Source of the DNA: Streptomyces rhizosphaerihabitans
GTDB taxonomy: Bacteria > Actinomycetota > Actinomycetes > Streptomycetales > Streptomycetaceae
DNA: 64,000 nucleotides
Assembly: GCF_025399795.1 (NCBI RefSeq)
Contig: NZ_JAODTZ010000041.1
Location: forward strand, 28,247 to 92,246
Direction of reading: 5' to 3'
Shown: piece after piece, positions 1-8,690 of the stretch
Layout of the letters: every line of letters begins with the position of its first letter
Numbering within the stretch: position 1 is the stretch's first letter
Position numbers and translations under genes: made by a program
Notes under the pieces: model-generated
The model's database searches: none
Seen by the model: the letters and a program-made list of their open reading frames with translations, nothing else
What the model was told of the DNA's origin: nothing

Positions 1-167
1 GGGATGCGGACGGCTGCCGTCTCCAGCGCGGCGGCCGGTTCGGCGGGCGGGGGAGCCGCGACGGTATCTGGCGCGATGCCGCGGGCGGCCAGGATCGCGC
101 CGAGGCGGTCGACCAGAGGCCCTGCGGCTTGTGGCGGGCGGCTTCGCGGGGCGGTCGTGGTGCTCAG
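1..167 (-). CDS. Partial element gene, probable CTG start
   Basis: The reverse strand keeps an open frame to the window edge. Its codon use is coding-like and it would read PLVDRLGAILAARG after a short Pro/Ala-rich N-terminus. No ATG or GTG opens this frame. A strong GGAGG sits 6 nt before a CTG codon that overlaps the stop of the upstream gene (CTGA), the geometry of a translationally coupled start. The role is unknown. It directly follows the replication-initiator-like gene, so it probably belongs to the same replication or maintenance operon. About 55 residues are visible. The frame and start are inferred. Confidence 0.4.
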   Translation of the reverse strand, partial: MSTTTAPRSRPPQAAGPLVDRLGAILAARGIAPDTVAAPPPAEPAAALETAAVRI

Positions 168-1051
168 AGCTCACCTCCGTAGGCGGCTGCGGTGTCGGTG
201 GGGTTCGTCCACGCCTGGTGGGAGACGGCGCGCGGCGCCGCGTTCATCGCCTCGTGGACGAGGCTGGGCAGCACACTAGGGTGCAGTCCCTTGGACCGAT
301 GCCGTGTGAGTCCGGCCCGGATGTATTTGGGATCTACGCCTTCGGCGAGGAGTGCCTTGACCTCCCGTCCGAGGTGGCCCAGGACGGCAGTGGGCGGGCG
401 TTGGGCGCAAGCGGCGACGTATTCGCCGATGAGGACGTCCGCCGAGACCGGCTGGGGTGCGGGGGCGCTCGCGCCCTCCGAAGGGGTAGTTCCTAGATCC
501 CTGTTCCTAGGTCCTAGATCCGGACCGTGAGGGCTCCGTGAGGGTTCCGTGATTCCTCCCTGTGTCTGTGATGAGCACTCACGGAATACGTTCTGACCTG
601 CAGATTTCTCGGCCGTTTCGTGGCTCCCGTTGGCTCCGTGAGGGTGCAGTGAGGGCTCCGCGACACTTTCGTGCGTTGGTGGTGAGGGCTCACGTGGCAG
701 GCTCAAGTCGTGCTGGGGGCAGTCGGGATGGCGCACACCGCTGGGACGGTTGATCTTCTGGTGGCGGTCGAAGGTGACGATGTGCAGGTACCGCTTTCCG
801 CCGTGACCCTTGTATCGGCAGATCAGCTCGGCCTCCTGGAGCTGGGCGAGGTCGTCCTCCACGCCCATGGGGCCATGGTCCGGGCGCAGGGACCACAGCA
901 GGCCGGCGATGACCGCGGCCTGGTCGCGGAATCGGCCGCGGTCGTCGGCCTGGGTCAGGAGCCCGAAGAACGTTCGCTCGGCGGAGAGGGACACCATGGC
1001 GAGGGACTCGGACGAGAACGCTTCGGGCTTGATGGTGCGGATACGGGCGAT
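164..1051 (-). CDS. Replication-initiator-like protein of an integrative element
   Basis: The N-terminus ARIRTIKPEAF followed by a winged-helix-like stretch (FFGLLTQADDRGRF, then DLAQLQEAELICRY) is typical of conserved actinophage and AICE proteins thought to act in replication initiation. A hydrophilic linker leads to a C-terminal helical block near VAACAQRPPTAVLGHLGREV. Homology begins right after an ATC codon (plus positions 1049-1051), which has AAGGTGG 9 nt upstream. No ATG or GTG lies nearby in frame; a TTG at 1133-1135 is the other possible start. The gene is transcribed away from the XRE gene. The function is inferred from family context, not from a catalytic motif. Confidence 0.65.
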   Translation of the reverse strand: MARIRTIKPEAFSSESLAMVSLSAERTFFGLLTQADDRGRFRDQAAVIAGLLWSLRPDHGPMGVEDDLAQLQEAELICRYKGHGGKRYLHIVTFDRHQKINRPSGVRHPDCPQHDLSLPREPSPPTHESVAEPSLHPHGANGSHETAEKSAGQNVFRECSSQTQGGITEPSRSPHGPDLGPRNRDLGTTPSEGASAPAPQPVSADVLIGEYVAACAQRPPTAVLGHLGREVKALLAEGVDPKYIRAGLTRHRSKGLHPSVLPSLVHEAMNAAPRAVSHQAWTNPTDTAAAYGGEL

Positions 1052-1140
1052 GTCGATCGACCACCTTCGTCGCGAATCGGGGTTTGGCGCGGCGGGCGCC
1101 TGGGCGTGGACAACACAGTCACACCACGGGCGCAAAAGTC

Positions 1141-1162
1141 CAGAGTTACCTCTAAAACTCTG
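1141..1162. promoter_or_regulatory. Palindrome in the divergent intergenic region
   Basis: CAGAGTT and AACTCTG form perfect 7-bp arms around 8 bp. The site lies between the replication-like gene (leftward) and the XRE regulator (rightward), so it is a candidate operator for the XRE protein. The rest of 1052-1303 shows no gene. Confidence 0.4.
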
Positions 1163-1303
1163 TAGTGCTCGTGGGGCCGGAAAGACAGTAGACCCAGATC
1201 GGCCGCCGGAGAAATCGATATCCTGATTCATCTTGCGAGGGCATCGCTCACGGCAGACAGGAAACACCTTCCCCTGTCTGAGAAAGCAAGCTACAACACA
1301 ACA

Positions 1304-1588
1304 ATGCCATCGCGACCAGTTGGAATCGGCCCTGCAGGACAGGCTGCGGCACGCGCCATGGAGCGTCTCCGTGTCGAGCGCGGCTACTCCCAGCGCCGGC
1401 TCGCCGCCCGCGTGACGGCCCTCGGCAGACCCATGACCTTCACTCAGCTCTCCCGGCTGGAACGCCAGGTCAGGCGGTGCGACATCGACGACCTCGTGGC
1501 CATCGCCGCCGCCCTCGGAGTACCCGCGCAGGCCCTCCTCGCCGATACCGAGGAACTCCACCCGGCAGCCGAGGAGGGCGCAATATAG
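1304..1588 (+). CDS. XRE-family helix-turn-helix regulator
   Basis: A 94-residue protein with one XRE/Cro-type helix-turn-helix. The segment MERLRVERGYSQRRLAARV is followed by FTQLSRLERQVRR and DDLVAIAAALGVPAQALL, which is the usual five-helix fold. Such proteins control lysogeny or maintenance in integrative elements. It is divergent from the replication-like gene and precedes the excisionase and integrase genes, so it likely regulates the element. No clear ribosome binding site precedes the ATG, and a leaderless or slightly later start (at MERLRVERG) is possible. Confidence 0.75.
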   Translation: MPSRPVGIGPAGQAAARAMERLRVERGYSQRRLAARVTALGRPMTFTQLSRLERQVRRCDIDDLVAIAAALGVPAQALLADTEELHPAAEEGAI

Positions 1589-1954
1589 CCGACGATGGCC
1601 GGTTGGCCAAACCGGCGATCTTTCGGACTATTGATTCTCCTGGGGCGGCCTCCGTCCCAGTACGCCCGAACATGTCCAATTCGTCAAATGAGGTACAGCC
1701 CGGAATTTCCTTGCTAAGCCCTACGGTTATTTCTCTGGCCGTTGCGCTCGATCCGTCTGCACATTCGAACTCTGCAGCTTTCTCGCCGAACATCGGCCGG
1801 CCGTTGCCGAATTCTCGATCCCGCTGACGATGTCAGAAATGGACCCGTTGCCGGCCATCGACCGACGCGCACCGGCCCGGCTCGCCGATCCGCGAACGCC
1901 GTGTGGTTCGGCGCCCCCGTCCTCCTCCCGCCCGAAGCACCGAAGGATCCGCCA
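1589..1954 (+). other. Non-coding gap in the integrative element
   Basis: About 370 bases between the XRE and excisionase-like genes. No open frame here has convincing codon use. It is more AT-rich than its surroundings and may carry the promoter for the excisionase-integrase pair. Confidence 0.4.
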
Positions 1955-2164
1955 GTGCCTTCCCGCCTGCTCTCTGTGCCTACCGTCGCCGCGCTCCTCG
2001 ACGTCAACCGGCGCACCGTCTACCGCCTCATCTCCACCGGCGACCTTCCCGTCGTGGACCTCCGCACCGGCCCCGAACGGTCCCGCGTGCGCATCCCCGC
2101 CGACGGCCTGGAGGAGTTCATCAGCAGCCGCGCAGTCGTTCCCCTGGCGGCACGCCGCCGCTGA
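1955..2164 (+). CDS. Excisionase-like helix-turn-helix protein
   Basis: A 69-residue protein carrying the MerR/excisionase-type DNA-binding motif: LLSVPTVAALLDVNRRTVYR then LISTGDLPVVDL and RVRIPADGLEEFI. Proteins of this class bend att-site DNA and steer the adjacent tyrosine integrase toward excision. The GTG at 1955 was chosen because GAAGGA lies 7 nt upstream and homology starts right there; the open frame extends much further upstream without coding character. It sits about 45 bp before the integrase, the standard xis-int order of actinobacterial integrative elements. Confidence 0.85.
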   Translation: MPSRLLSVPTVAALLDVNRRTVYRLISTGDLPVVDLRTGPERSRVRIPADGLEEFISSRAVVPLAARRR

Positions 2165-2208
2165 CAGTGCAACCGGCCCCGCCCACCCGATGACCAAGGA
2201 GGAATCCC

Positions 2209-3312
2209 ACGTACCTGCGCAAGCTGTCGTCCGGCAAGTGGCAGGCAACCGTACGCAACCGAGCGGGTGACCGATTCAGCGAGTCGTTCCCCCTCAAGGC
2301 CCAGGCCCGCGCCTGGGGCATGGACATGGAGACCCAGTTCGCCCGGGGAACCCTGCGCGACCCGCGAGCCGGCGAGATCACCTTCCGTGAGTGGCACGAC
2401 CGTTGGTGGAACGCCCGCATCGTCGAGCCGCACACCCTGCGCGGCGACCGATCCAGCATCAAGAACCACGTCCTGCCCTACCTGGCGGACTGGGAGATGC
2501 GCGCCATCACCCGCATGGACGTCCAGAGCTGGATCCGCAGCCTGGTAGAGAAGGGCGCGGGCGCCGCAGCGATCAAGAGGGCGTACAACCTGACATCCTC
2601 GATCATGCGCGCCGCGGTGGACGACGACATCATCGCCGTGAGCCCCTGCCGCAGCATCGACCTCCCCGCCCTCGCAGTGAAGCCGCCTCAGTGGTTCACC
2701 CTCGACCAGGCGCAGACCATCCTCGACACCCTGCCGCCGGCCTGGCGGACCATGTGCCTCCTCGGCTTCTACACCGGCCTGCGCTGGGGCGAACTCTCCG
2801 GCCTGCACCACCACCGCATCGACCGGCGCCGCTCACGCGTGTTCGTGGTGGAGGTCAACACCAAGAGCGGCATCAAGGAATACCCCAAGAGCTCCAAGAG
2901 CCGCCGCGAAGTACCCCTGCCTCCGCACGTGTTGGAGGCGCTGGAACGCCACGTCCACCGGCTGGAGCGGAATGCGCTCGTCTTCACCACCCTCACCAAG
3001 GGCCGGGCTGGCCGCCGCCTCGACGACGGCAACTGGCGCCGCCAGACCTGGTGGCCGACCCTCGGTAACGCGTACCACTTCGACACCGACGGCGAACTCT
3101 GCCTCGTCCCGCACTACCCGCCCCACTCCATGCGCCACACCTGCGCCTCGTGGCTCGTCCAGAACGGCGTCTCCCTCTACGAGGTCCAGCACCTCCTCGG
3201 CCACGAAAGCTTCCAGACCACCCAGCAGTACGCCCATCTCCAACCCGACGCGCACAAGGCCGTCCTCGGAGCATGGGAGCGGATGGAAGCCCCGCTCACC
3301 GCCGCAGCATGA
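2209..3312 (+). CDS. int: Tyrosine site-specific integrase, apparent ACG start
   Basis: A 367-residue tyrosine recombinase. An N-terminal SAM-like core-binding domain is followed by the catalytic domain with R192 (TGLRWGEL), H306 and R309 (HSMRHTCASWL), LLGHES, and nucleophile Y341 (QQYAHL). It would catalyse integration and, with the excisionase, excision. Conserved sequence (YLRKLSSGKWQATVR) extends upstream of the first ATG at 2320, which would delete about 37 conserved residues. The only in-frame candidate is ACG at 2209, placed 6 nt after a perfect AGGAGG; an in-frame stop lies just upstream. No tRNA or tRNA fragment is visible downstream, so the attachment site is unresolved. Confidence 0.9.
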   Translation, partial: TYLRKLSSGKWQATVRNRAGDRFSESFPLKAQARAWGMDMETQFARGTLRDPRAGEITFREWHDRWWNARIVEPHTLRGDRSSIKNHVLPYLADWEMRAITRMDVQSWIRSLVEKGAGAAAIKRAYNLTSSIMRAAVDDDIIAVSPCRSIDLPALAVKPPQWFTLDQAQTILDTLPPAWRTMCLLGFYTGLRWGELSGLHHHRIDRRRSRVFVVEVNTKSGIKEYPKSSKSRREVPLPPHVLEALERHVHRLERNALVFTTLTKGRAGRRLDDGNWRRQTWWPTLGNAYHFDTDGELCLVPHYPPHSMRHTCASWLVQNGVSLYEVQHLLGHESFQTTQQYAHLQPDAHKAVLGAWERMEAPLTAAA

Positions 3313-3401
3313 ACGTTCCTTCACTCCTCTCCGCGCCGGACGGGGGTGAAGACGTTTGACAGCAGGTGACGCCCGGACTGGCTGGGGTCGGACAGCGGGT
3401 G

Positions 3402-4229
3402 TTACCTCGTATGGAGGAACTCCCTGGCGCCGCGGAGCCTGATGCCCAGCCGGTATTGCGCGGCGCGGCTGTCGAGGCGTACGTCCAGCGCCCCCGGTAG
3501 CCGGGTGTCCGCCCGACGGCCCGCGGGCAGCAAGGAGGGTGCGATGCCGTCGCGGCGGGCGATGAGCACACCCAGCGAGTAGCGGCTGAGGGCGTCGGTG
3601 CCCGCGAGGTGGAAGACGCCTGCCTCGTTCGAGGCCGCGAGCTTCCACAAACCGGCCGCAAGATCGGCGACGTGGACGGGGCAGCGAATGTCGTCCGTGA
3701 ACAGGACTCCCTCCCGCTCGTTGGCAGCCAGCTCGTGCACCACCCGTTCGTGGTGGGATCCTCCGTCGCCGATGATCAGGGAGGTGCGGACGACAATGCC
3801 GTCCGGGCACAGCAGTCGCACAGCGGTCTCAGCGGCGGCCTTCGCGGCCCCGTACGGGGTGATCGGGTCTGGGGTGCAGGTCTCGTCGTAACGGGCCTTG
3901 CCGATGCCGGAGAACACGGCATCAGAGGAGACGTGTACCAGGCGGATTCCGAGCTTCGCGGTGGCCATGGCGATGTGGATGGAGCCGTCCGCAGTGATCG
4001 CCCAGTCCGCACCGCCGCTTGTCACGTTGATCACCGCGCGAGGTGCCACCGTAGCCAGGAGCGCTTCCACCTGTGTGGGATCACGAACGTCAAGCTGGTG
4101 CCAGGCGCCGGCCTGCGCGGCACTGGGGCGGGAGTGGAACGTAGCATCCGCCTCCCAGCCCCGTACTTGCGCTTGACGCAGCAGCTCCGTCCCTAAGAAC
4201 CCGCTGCCACCAATGATCAGCATCCTCAT
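3402..4229 (-). CDS. RmlD-like NAD(P)-dependent sugar-nucleotide reductase
   Basis: A 275-residue Rossmann protein of the extended SDR/RmlD substrate-binding family. The N-terminal nucleotide-binding motif is GGSGFLG. The Ser/Tyr/Lys region reads VHVSSDAVF then TPYGAAKAAAE, so the catalytic YxxxK is present. The family includes dTDP-4-dehydrorhamnose reductase and relatives that act on nucleotide sugars. No other sugar gene is adjacent, so the substrate is unknown. The ATG at 4229 is followed by a second ATG two codons later. It converges on the integrase across about 90 bp and may lie just outside the integrative element. Confidence 0.8.
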   Translation of the reverse strand: MRMLIIGGSGFLGTELLRQAQVRGWEADATFHSRPSAAQAGAWHQLDVRDPTQVEALLATVAPRAVINVTSGGADWAITADGSIHIAMATAKLGIRLVHVSSDAVFSGIGKARYDETCTPDPITPYGAAKAAAETAVRLLCPDGIVVRTSLIIGDGGSHHERVVHELAANEREGVLFTDDIRCPVHVADLAAGLWKLAASNEAGVFHLAGTDALSRYSLGVLIARRDGIAPSLLPAGRRADTRLPGALDVRLDSRAAQYRLGIRLRGAREFLHTR

Positions 4230-4441
4230 GCCGCACACGCTAAGGCATGCTGTCGCGGCGGCGGAGAGTACAGAAAATGCAGCAGGAGGCCGGGCCCGTT
4301 CGGCGTGAGCGTCCTGCAGGGGACCGCAGCACGGTCGTGCGCTCACCCAAGTTCGAGGCAGGGTCTGTGCGGTGAGTCCTCGTGTAACTCTCCAACAGAG
4401 ACCATCAGTTAGAACTGGTGAGTCTTCCGGGGAAGAGCAGC

Positions 4442-4560
4442 ATGAAGCAGAATACGCGTGCGAGTGAGTCGGCGGTTGAGGGCGCTCTGCTGGCGCAGTT
4501 GACGAAGCTGGTGGCCGAGGGGCCCTAAGGGGGAGCTCAACGATCATCTCGGGCGGGAGA
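4442..4560 (+). pseudogene. IS256-type transposase remnant
   Basis: The reading MKQNTRASESAVEGALLAQL then TKLVAEGP stops after 28 codons. A +1 shift continues as KGELNDHLGRE. Together they match the N-terminal pattern of IS256/mutator-family transposases (LLQQLTKLVL..EGELxDHLG). The rest of the transposase and the terminal repeats are not seen. This is a degenerate scrap and evidence of past insertion activity in this accessory zone. Nothing else is recognisable from 4561 to 4959. Confidence 0.5.
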
Positions 4561-4959
4561 GCGGGGGCGGGCCGACGAAGGCCCCACGACCGTCTTGCCA
4601 GCGTCGCTTCCCTGGCTCCGGGTGGGGAGGCTGGTGGAAGTCTTCACTCGCTGTATGTCGATGACACAGGCCGACGGGCTGGAACTATACGGCCCTCCAT
4701 CTGCCCCTCCAGCTGCATCAGCAGGCCATTGAGCTGGGCGAACACTTGCGCCGATCGTGAGGCTACCAACGGTGATCAACTCGTTGCCCGAGGTGTGCCC
4801 TCGGTAGTGCATGCCGACTCCGGTCTCCCGTTACACGCGTTCAGCGTGCTGCGGATGCCGGTGATGAGCCGACAGTTCGTGACACCGGGCTCCTCGTGGA
4901 GTCATCTATGCTCGCGCCCAGTTGGTATGACCAGTTCGCTTCAGGGGGCGGGGAGCCGC

Positions 4960-5676
4960 ATGGCCGATGAGATCAAGTACGAGTACAAGGCCGTGCGGAC
5001 GATTCGGGGCACCGACGGTTTGGTGATCTCGAAGATGCAGAAGGACGGATGGGAGCTCGTGGAACAGCTCCCAGGCAGACTTCGCACCACCCTCAACTTC
5101 CGTCGGCCGAAGAGGCCACTACCGTGGCGTCTGATTGGGGCGGGGGCTGCCGTCCTCGTGGCCTTGGCCGCCATCATCGGCACTGGCGTTGCGCTCGGCG
5201 ACGGAGACGAGGAGAAGGGTGCGTCAGCCAGTTCGACGGCCAGCAGCGAGAAGCCTTCCGTTACGCCGCCCGCAGACGAGCCGACTGCCGCTGAGGTGAT
5301 CACGGCGCAGAACAATCGCGAGTTCGCAGCGTTGTTGAAGGCGGACCCGTGTGACGAAGCGAACGTGAACTTCGCAACCAAGCACGAGGGGCGGACAGTC
5401 GCCTTCGACGGGTCAATCAGGCACATGGCAGCCTACGGGGATGATCAGACGCGCTACAACTTCCTTCTTGGCCCGGGCGACAAGGGACCGCAGACGACGG
5501 ACGGCCCGAACTTTAAGTATGAAGACGTCAACACCGGCAACCTGCACCTGACCGGCAAGCAGGTCCCTGCCACCGTTGCAGTTGGCGACAAGTTCCGCTT
5601 CGTCGCCGAGGTGATCGAGTTCAACACGGTTCAGTGCGTCTTCCGCCTAGCCCCGGTCTCAACGGAGACCCGGTAG
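4960..5676 (+). CDS. DUF4839-like membrane-anchored protein
   Basis: A 238-residue protein. Residues 1-45 are a small basic domain (EIKYEYKAVRTIRGTDGL, DGWELVEQ) of the type seen before membrane anchors. One transmembrane helix follows (WRLIGAGAAVLVALAAIIG), then a Ser/Thr/Glu-rich linker and a C-terminal domain of about 120 residues resembling DUF4839. The C-terminal domain is predicted to be outside the cell. The ATG at 4960 is supported by GGGGAG 7 nt upstream, and upstream in-frame sequence lacks coding character. Function unknown. A hairpin follows the stop codon. Confidence 0.75.
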   Translation: MADEIKYEYKAVRTIRGTDGLVISKMQKDGWELVEQLPGRLRTTLNFRRPKRPLPWRLIGAGAAVLVALAAIIGTGVALGDGDEEKGASASSTASSEKPSVTPPADEPTAAEVITAQNNREFAALLKADPCDEANVNFATKHEGRTVAFDGSIRHMAAYGDDQTRYNFLLGPGDKGPQTTDGPNFKYEDVNTGNLHLTGKQVPATVAVGDKFRFVAEVIEFNTVQCVFRLAPVSTETR

Positions 5677-5683
5677 ACGAAAT

Positions 5684-5715
5684 GGGCAGCCTGCCCATCA
5701 TGGAGGGGGCTGCCC
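5684..5715 (+). terminator. Stem-loop after the DUF4839-like gene
   Basis: GGGCAGCC and GGCTGCCC make a perfect 8-bp stem with a 16-nt loop, starting a few bases after the stop codon. There is no U-tract, as is common in Streptomyces. Confidence 0.55.
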
Positions 5716-5797
5716 GATGGAACGGCACCCCGCTCCATCATTCGAGGGTTCTGAACTTCCCAACCAGATTGTCAGACCGCAGCGCCATCATTGATCC

Positions 5798-6406
5798 ATG
5801 CCCGCATCCAGCCCTGCCCAGCGGCTCGCCGACCACGTTCAACACCTACTTGGCAGCGGTCCGTTTCCCCAGCCCGGTGGATGGACCCACATGGGTGCTG
5901 TCATCTGCGACGTCAGCTTCCAGCCCCGGTGCAAGTACGAGGAAACTCTCCGACCGCGGCTCCTCCATCTGCAATTGAGCTGGCCTGATGCGAGAACAGT
6001 CCGCGGCTTCCAGCGCCGGCTCGTCACGGAAGACCTCGCCGTTGCCATGAAGTTCAATCACGCACAGAAGGTCGCGACGGCCCACGCCATCACCGACCTC
6101 CTCGCTGCCCACGGGGTCGATACCCGCGAGGACCTCCACACGTGGCTCGATCGTCAGGCCAATCGCGCCGCTCTGCGCACGGTGAAGGGGGTGGGGCCGA
6201 AGAGCATCGACTACATCGGCAATCTCGTCGGCCGTTCGCACGTCGCCGTTGACGTACATCTGCGCGCCTTCGCCGTGGATGCTGGTGTTCCGGATCTCCC
6301 ATACGACCAGTTGCGCGCAGTGTATGAGGAAGCCGCCGCACTTCTCGGGCACGACAAGGGTGCACTGGAGCATGCCGTTTGGCGGCATAGGTCGAAGGCC
6401 CCGTAG
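5798..6406 (+). CDS. Endonuclease III-like HhH-GPD DNA glycosylase
   Basis: A 202-residue protein. The helix-hairpin-helix reads VKGVGPKSIDYIGNLVG (about residues 129-145) and is followed by VAVDVHLRAFA. K135 and D152 fall where endonuclease III carries its catalytic Lys (GxGxKT) and Asp (VDTH), so base-excision glycosylase/lyase activity is plausible. The C-terminal [4Fe-4S] cysteine cluster of classical Nth is absent. The family call rests on motif reading. The ATG at 5798 lacks a strong ribosome binding site, and later in-frame starts (M32) are possible. It sits alone in the accessory region, so transfer or a defence-linked repair role cannot be excluded. Confidence 0.6.
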   Translation: MPASSPAQRLADHVQHLLGSGPFPQPGGWTHMGAVICDVSFQPRCKYEETLRPRLLHLQLSWPDARTVRGFQRRLVTEDLAVAMKFNHAQKVATAHAITDLLAAHGVDTREDLHTWLDRQANRAALRTVKGVGPKSIDYIGNLVGRSHVAVDVHLRAFAVDAGVPDLPYDQLRAVYEEAAALLGHDKGALEHAVWRHRSKAP

Positions 6407-6695
6407 CCACCCAGCGGGCCCAGCCGTTGTAGGTGTGGTTACAGCAGGCTGATCTGCTCGTGGGTGATGCGTGGCCGAGTTCGTGGACCTTGTCTCCGGT
6501 CTTCCCCTCCCACCAGTTAGCGAAGATCCTGCGGTGGCACCATCGAGGCCAGGCGGAACCGTCCTGTGGCCGGGGAAATTACCGTGATCCCGTGCGTCGG
6601 GTCACCTGTTCGATTCGTTATGCAGCTGGAGTCGCGACCGACCTGCCCGTTCCCGGCGGGCAAGGGCACCACGGAGCAGTCGAGCCGGGCCCCGT
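6407..6695. other. Gap with no assignable gene
   Basis: About 290 bases. A reverse-strand stretch reads FANWWEGKTGDKVHELGHAS and looks like a decayed coding remnant, but no family could be assigned and no intact frame exists. Confidence 0.3.
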
Positions 6696-6732
6696 GGACG
6701 GGCGTTCAGTCGAGCGGACTGGACGCCCGTCC
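6696..6732. terminator. Strong inverted repeat
   Basis: Two 16-bp arms (starting GGACGGGCGTTCAGTC) pair with a single G-T wobble around a 5-nt loop. The repeat lies 28 bp beyond the stop of the cysteine-rich reverse-strand gene and is likely its terminator. Confidence 0.6.
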
Positions 6733-6759
6733 CGGCCATGGCTTGGGTCCGGGCGAACG

Positions 6760-7743
6760 TCAGCAGCGGAACCCGTGGGTCGTGCCCCGGGGCTCGACGT
6801 CGGTGTAAGGCTTGAACCACTCGTCCCACAGGTCGTCTTCAGCTACGTCTGCTTCCAGGAAGTCGTGCGCCCTGTCGCTGACGTCGAGCAGCCCGCTCTC
6901 ATTAGCGAGGAACTCCCAGTCATAGTCGAACCGAGAGGCCGGAAGGGTTTGGTAGACCTCGTCCGCGCAGACGGATTCGATACTGAACCCGCCGATGCTG
7001 CTCACGGCATGGCCGAATAGCACGCTCTCGGCCAGGCAGCGCGGTTCCGGGATGCCACCGGCGAGCAGATCGGCCGCGAGGTCGTCGTACGCGCGAGCGC
7101 AGTGAAGCAGGAACCAGTTCGACTGGGCCTCCGCACTGACCGGAACGCTGTCTTCCCAAAAGTCGGGGTCATAAGCGGCGAGGTACGTCTTGTCCGCAAG
7201 GTCCTTCAGCTGCCGATGGAGAACGAATGCGGTCCTGGGCGTTACACCGACACCGCCGCAGTCCCCGCAGCCGCGCCCCCGGGGGGACAAGTCGCAGACA
7301 GCGCACTTTGCGCAGTCCTCGTCCACAGTGCAGCCGCAGTTCCGGCAGCTCCCGCAGTCGGTAGCGCTGAAAAGCGAGAACACGGCCGCGTTGCGCTGTC
7401 CCAGGCTCTCCGTAACGGCCCGCGCGGTTCTGCGCGCAGCCTGGGCCCGTGGGGCGTCACCATTTGCGTCCTCGATCTCCTCCGCGATGTCAGTGATTGC
7501 CCTCCTGAGGGGGCCAGGCAGGGAAGCCGAACACCGGTGAACCTTCGCGAGGGCGCCTGTTCCTCCCTGGAGAGCCGCATTGAGTGTGAGGGTGAGCAGC
7601 TGGGATTCGTCGCGATCCTCGAACGTCCCGATCTTCGAGAGCTCCGGTCCGCGGGGTGTCCCCCGCAAGCTGAACAGGATGGCGCCGTTGCCCTTGGGCT
7701 GGGTCAGGAAGAAGAGATGCGACGGTGCGGAACGTGCCGGCAT
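6760..7743 (-). CDS. Cysteine-rich conserved hypothetical protein
   Basis: A 327-residue protein with no recognised family. Its centre holds nine cysteines between residues 130 and 162 (C130, C133, C136, C138, C144, C147, C150, C159, C162), interspersed with Gly and Asp, which suggests zinc or iron-sulfur binding. The N-terminal third is predicted soluble alpha/beta. The C-terminal half is acidic (LESVLFGHAV, FLEADVAEDDLWDEW). It has no signal peptide or membrane segment, so it is probably cytoplasmic. The ATG at 7743 begins MPARSAPSHLFFL. It is transcribed alone and followed by a strong hairpin. Confidence 0.6.
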   Translation of the reverse strand: MPARSAPSHLFFLTQPKGNGAILFSLRGTPRGPELSKIGTFEDRDESQLLTLTLNAALQGGTGALAKVHRCSASLPGPLRRAITDIAEEIEDANGDAPRAQAARRTARAVTESLGQRNAAVFSLFSATDCGSCRNCGCTVDEDCAKCAVCDLSPRGRGCGDCGGVGVTPRTAFVLHRQLKDLADKTYLAAYDPDFWEDSVPVSAEAQSNWFLLHCARAYDDLAADLLAGGIPEPRCLAESVLFGHAVSSIGGFSIESVCADEVYQTLPASRFDYDWEFLANESGLLDVSDRAHDFLEADVAEDDLWDEWFKPYTDVEPRGTTHGFRC

Positions 7744-8008
7744 GGCTGAGCCTCCGAGTGGTGCGCGCGGGCATCGAGCGCGGGCACGGCAGGGAACACC
7801 GCCGCAGGCTCGTGCCTACTACGTGAAAGATGAGGTGAGAGACAAGCCGGTGGTCCGGGTGCGTCCGCAGACTCCTTGGCTGAAGCGCAGCTGGTGATCT
7901 GGCTACGAGCGAGACCCCGTTGCTGGCACGCGGAAGCCTGCCACAGAAGGTGCCGGGAATGCCAGTGAGTTCACGAATCCTGATCTGGGGTGAACATTGT
8001 TCGATCCC

Positions 8009-8690
8009 TCAACTCCTGCCCCCCTCCACCCTGATGTCCTGGTTCCTGGCGTTGCTCCGGCCGCTCGGCCCCGTCTTGCAGACCGTCTCGTAGCAGCGCC
8101 AGAGCGGCGGCGCAGCTCGATGCTCGTGCCGCCGCAGCGGGCGTACTTCGGCGGGCGGGTGAACAGCTCGGCGTGCTCGTGCTCCAGGAGCTTGCGGGCG
8201 AAGTGGCCGCCGCGCATCGTCACCATGACCTCGCGGGTCCACGCCTGGGACAGGGTGTTGAGGCTGCCGATCATCACCGTCCGCTCGTCGATCACCGCGA
8301 TCTTCTGGTGCATGACGTTGACGGGGACGACCGTGTGGACGACGGCCCGCAGGTCCGCGATGAGGCTCTGGCTGTCCGGGCGGGCCTGGAGCTGGTCCTG
8401 TCGTCGCGGATGAACACGGTCACGCGCACGCCGCGTCCGGCCGCCTCGTGCAGCAGTGGCAGGATGCCGCGCACCCGGTTCGCGACCCACGGCGCCCACA
8501 GCCAGACCGAGGCGCGGGCCTTGCGGATCTCGTCCTCGAAGGTGCTGAAGAATGTCGTCTCGTCGTCGATGCCCGTGACCTCGACATGCCGGGCCAGCAC
8601 GTCGGCGAGGACGCGCCGAACTCGCCGAGTTTCCGCGCGTCCTCGTGGGGCGGGGTGATCAGGTGCCCAGCCCGCAGGCGCCGGACGCCG
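8009..8690 (-). pseudogene. Broken phospholipase D-like nuclease gene
   Basis: Three reverse-strand frames each hold part of one protein: AGHLITPPHEDARKLGEF, then LADVLARHVEVTGIDDETTF through GVRVTVFIRDD, then QLQARPDSQSLIADLRAVV with the HKD motif (MHQKIAVIDERTVMIGSLN), and finally WRCYETVCK, the end of a zinc ribbon. An intact homologue would be a PLD-family protein with a C-terminal zinc ribbon, often part of a helicase-nuclease. At least three frameshifts are needed, so it is decayed unless the sequence has clustered errors. No gene lies in 7744-8008. Confidence 0.65.

Noticed and set aside
4537..4812. Reverse-strand frame near the IS256 scrap
   Set aside because: No coding-like composition and no homology-like motif.
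6433..7020. Forward frame opposite the cysteine-rich gene
   Set aside because: It is antisense to a gene with clear coding character and shows no motifs.
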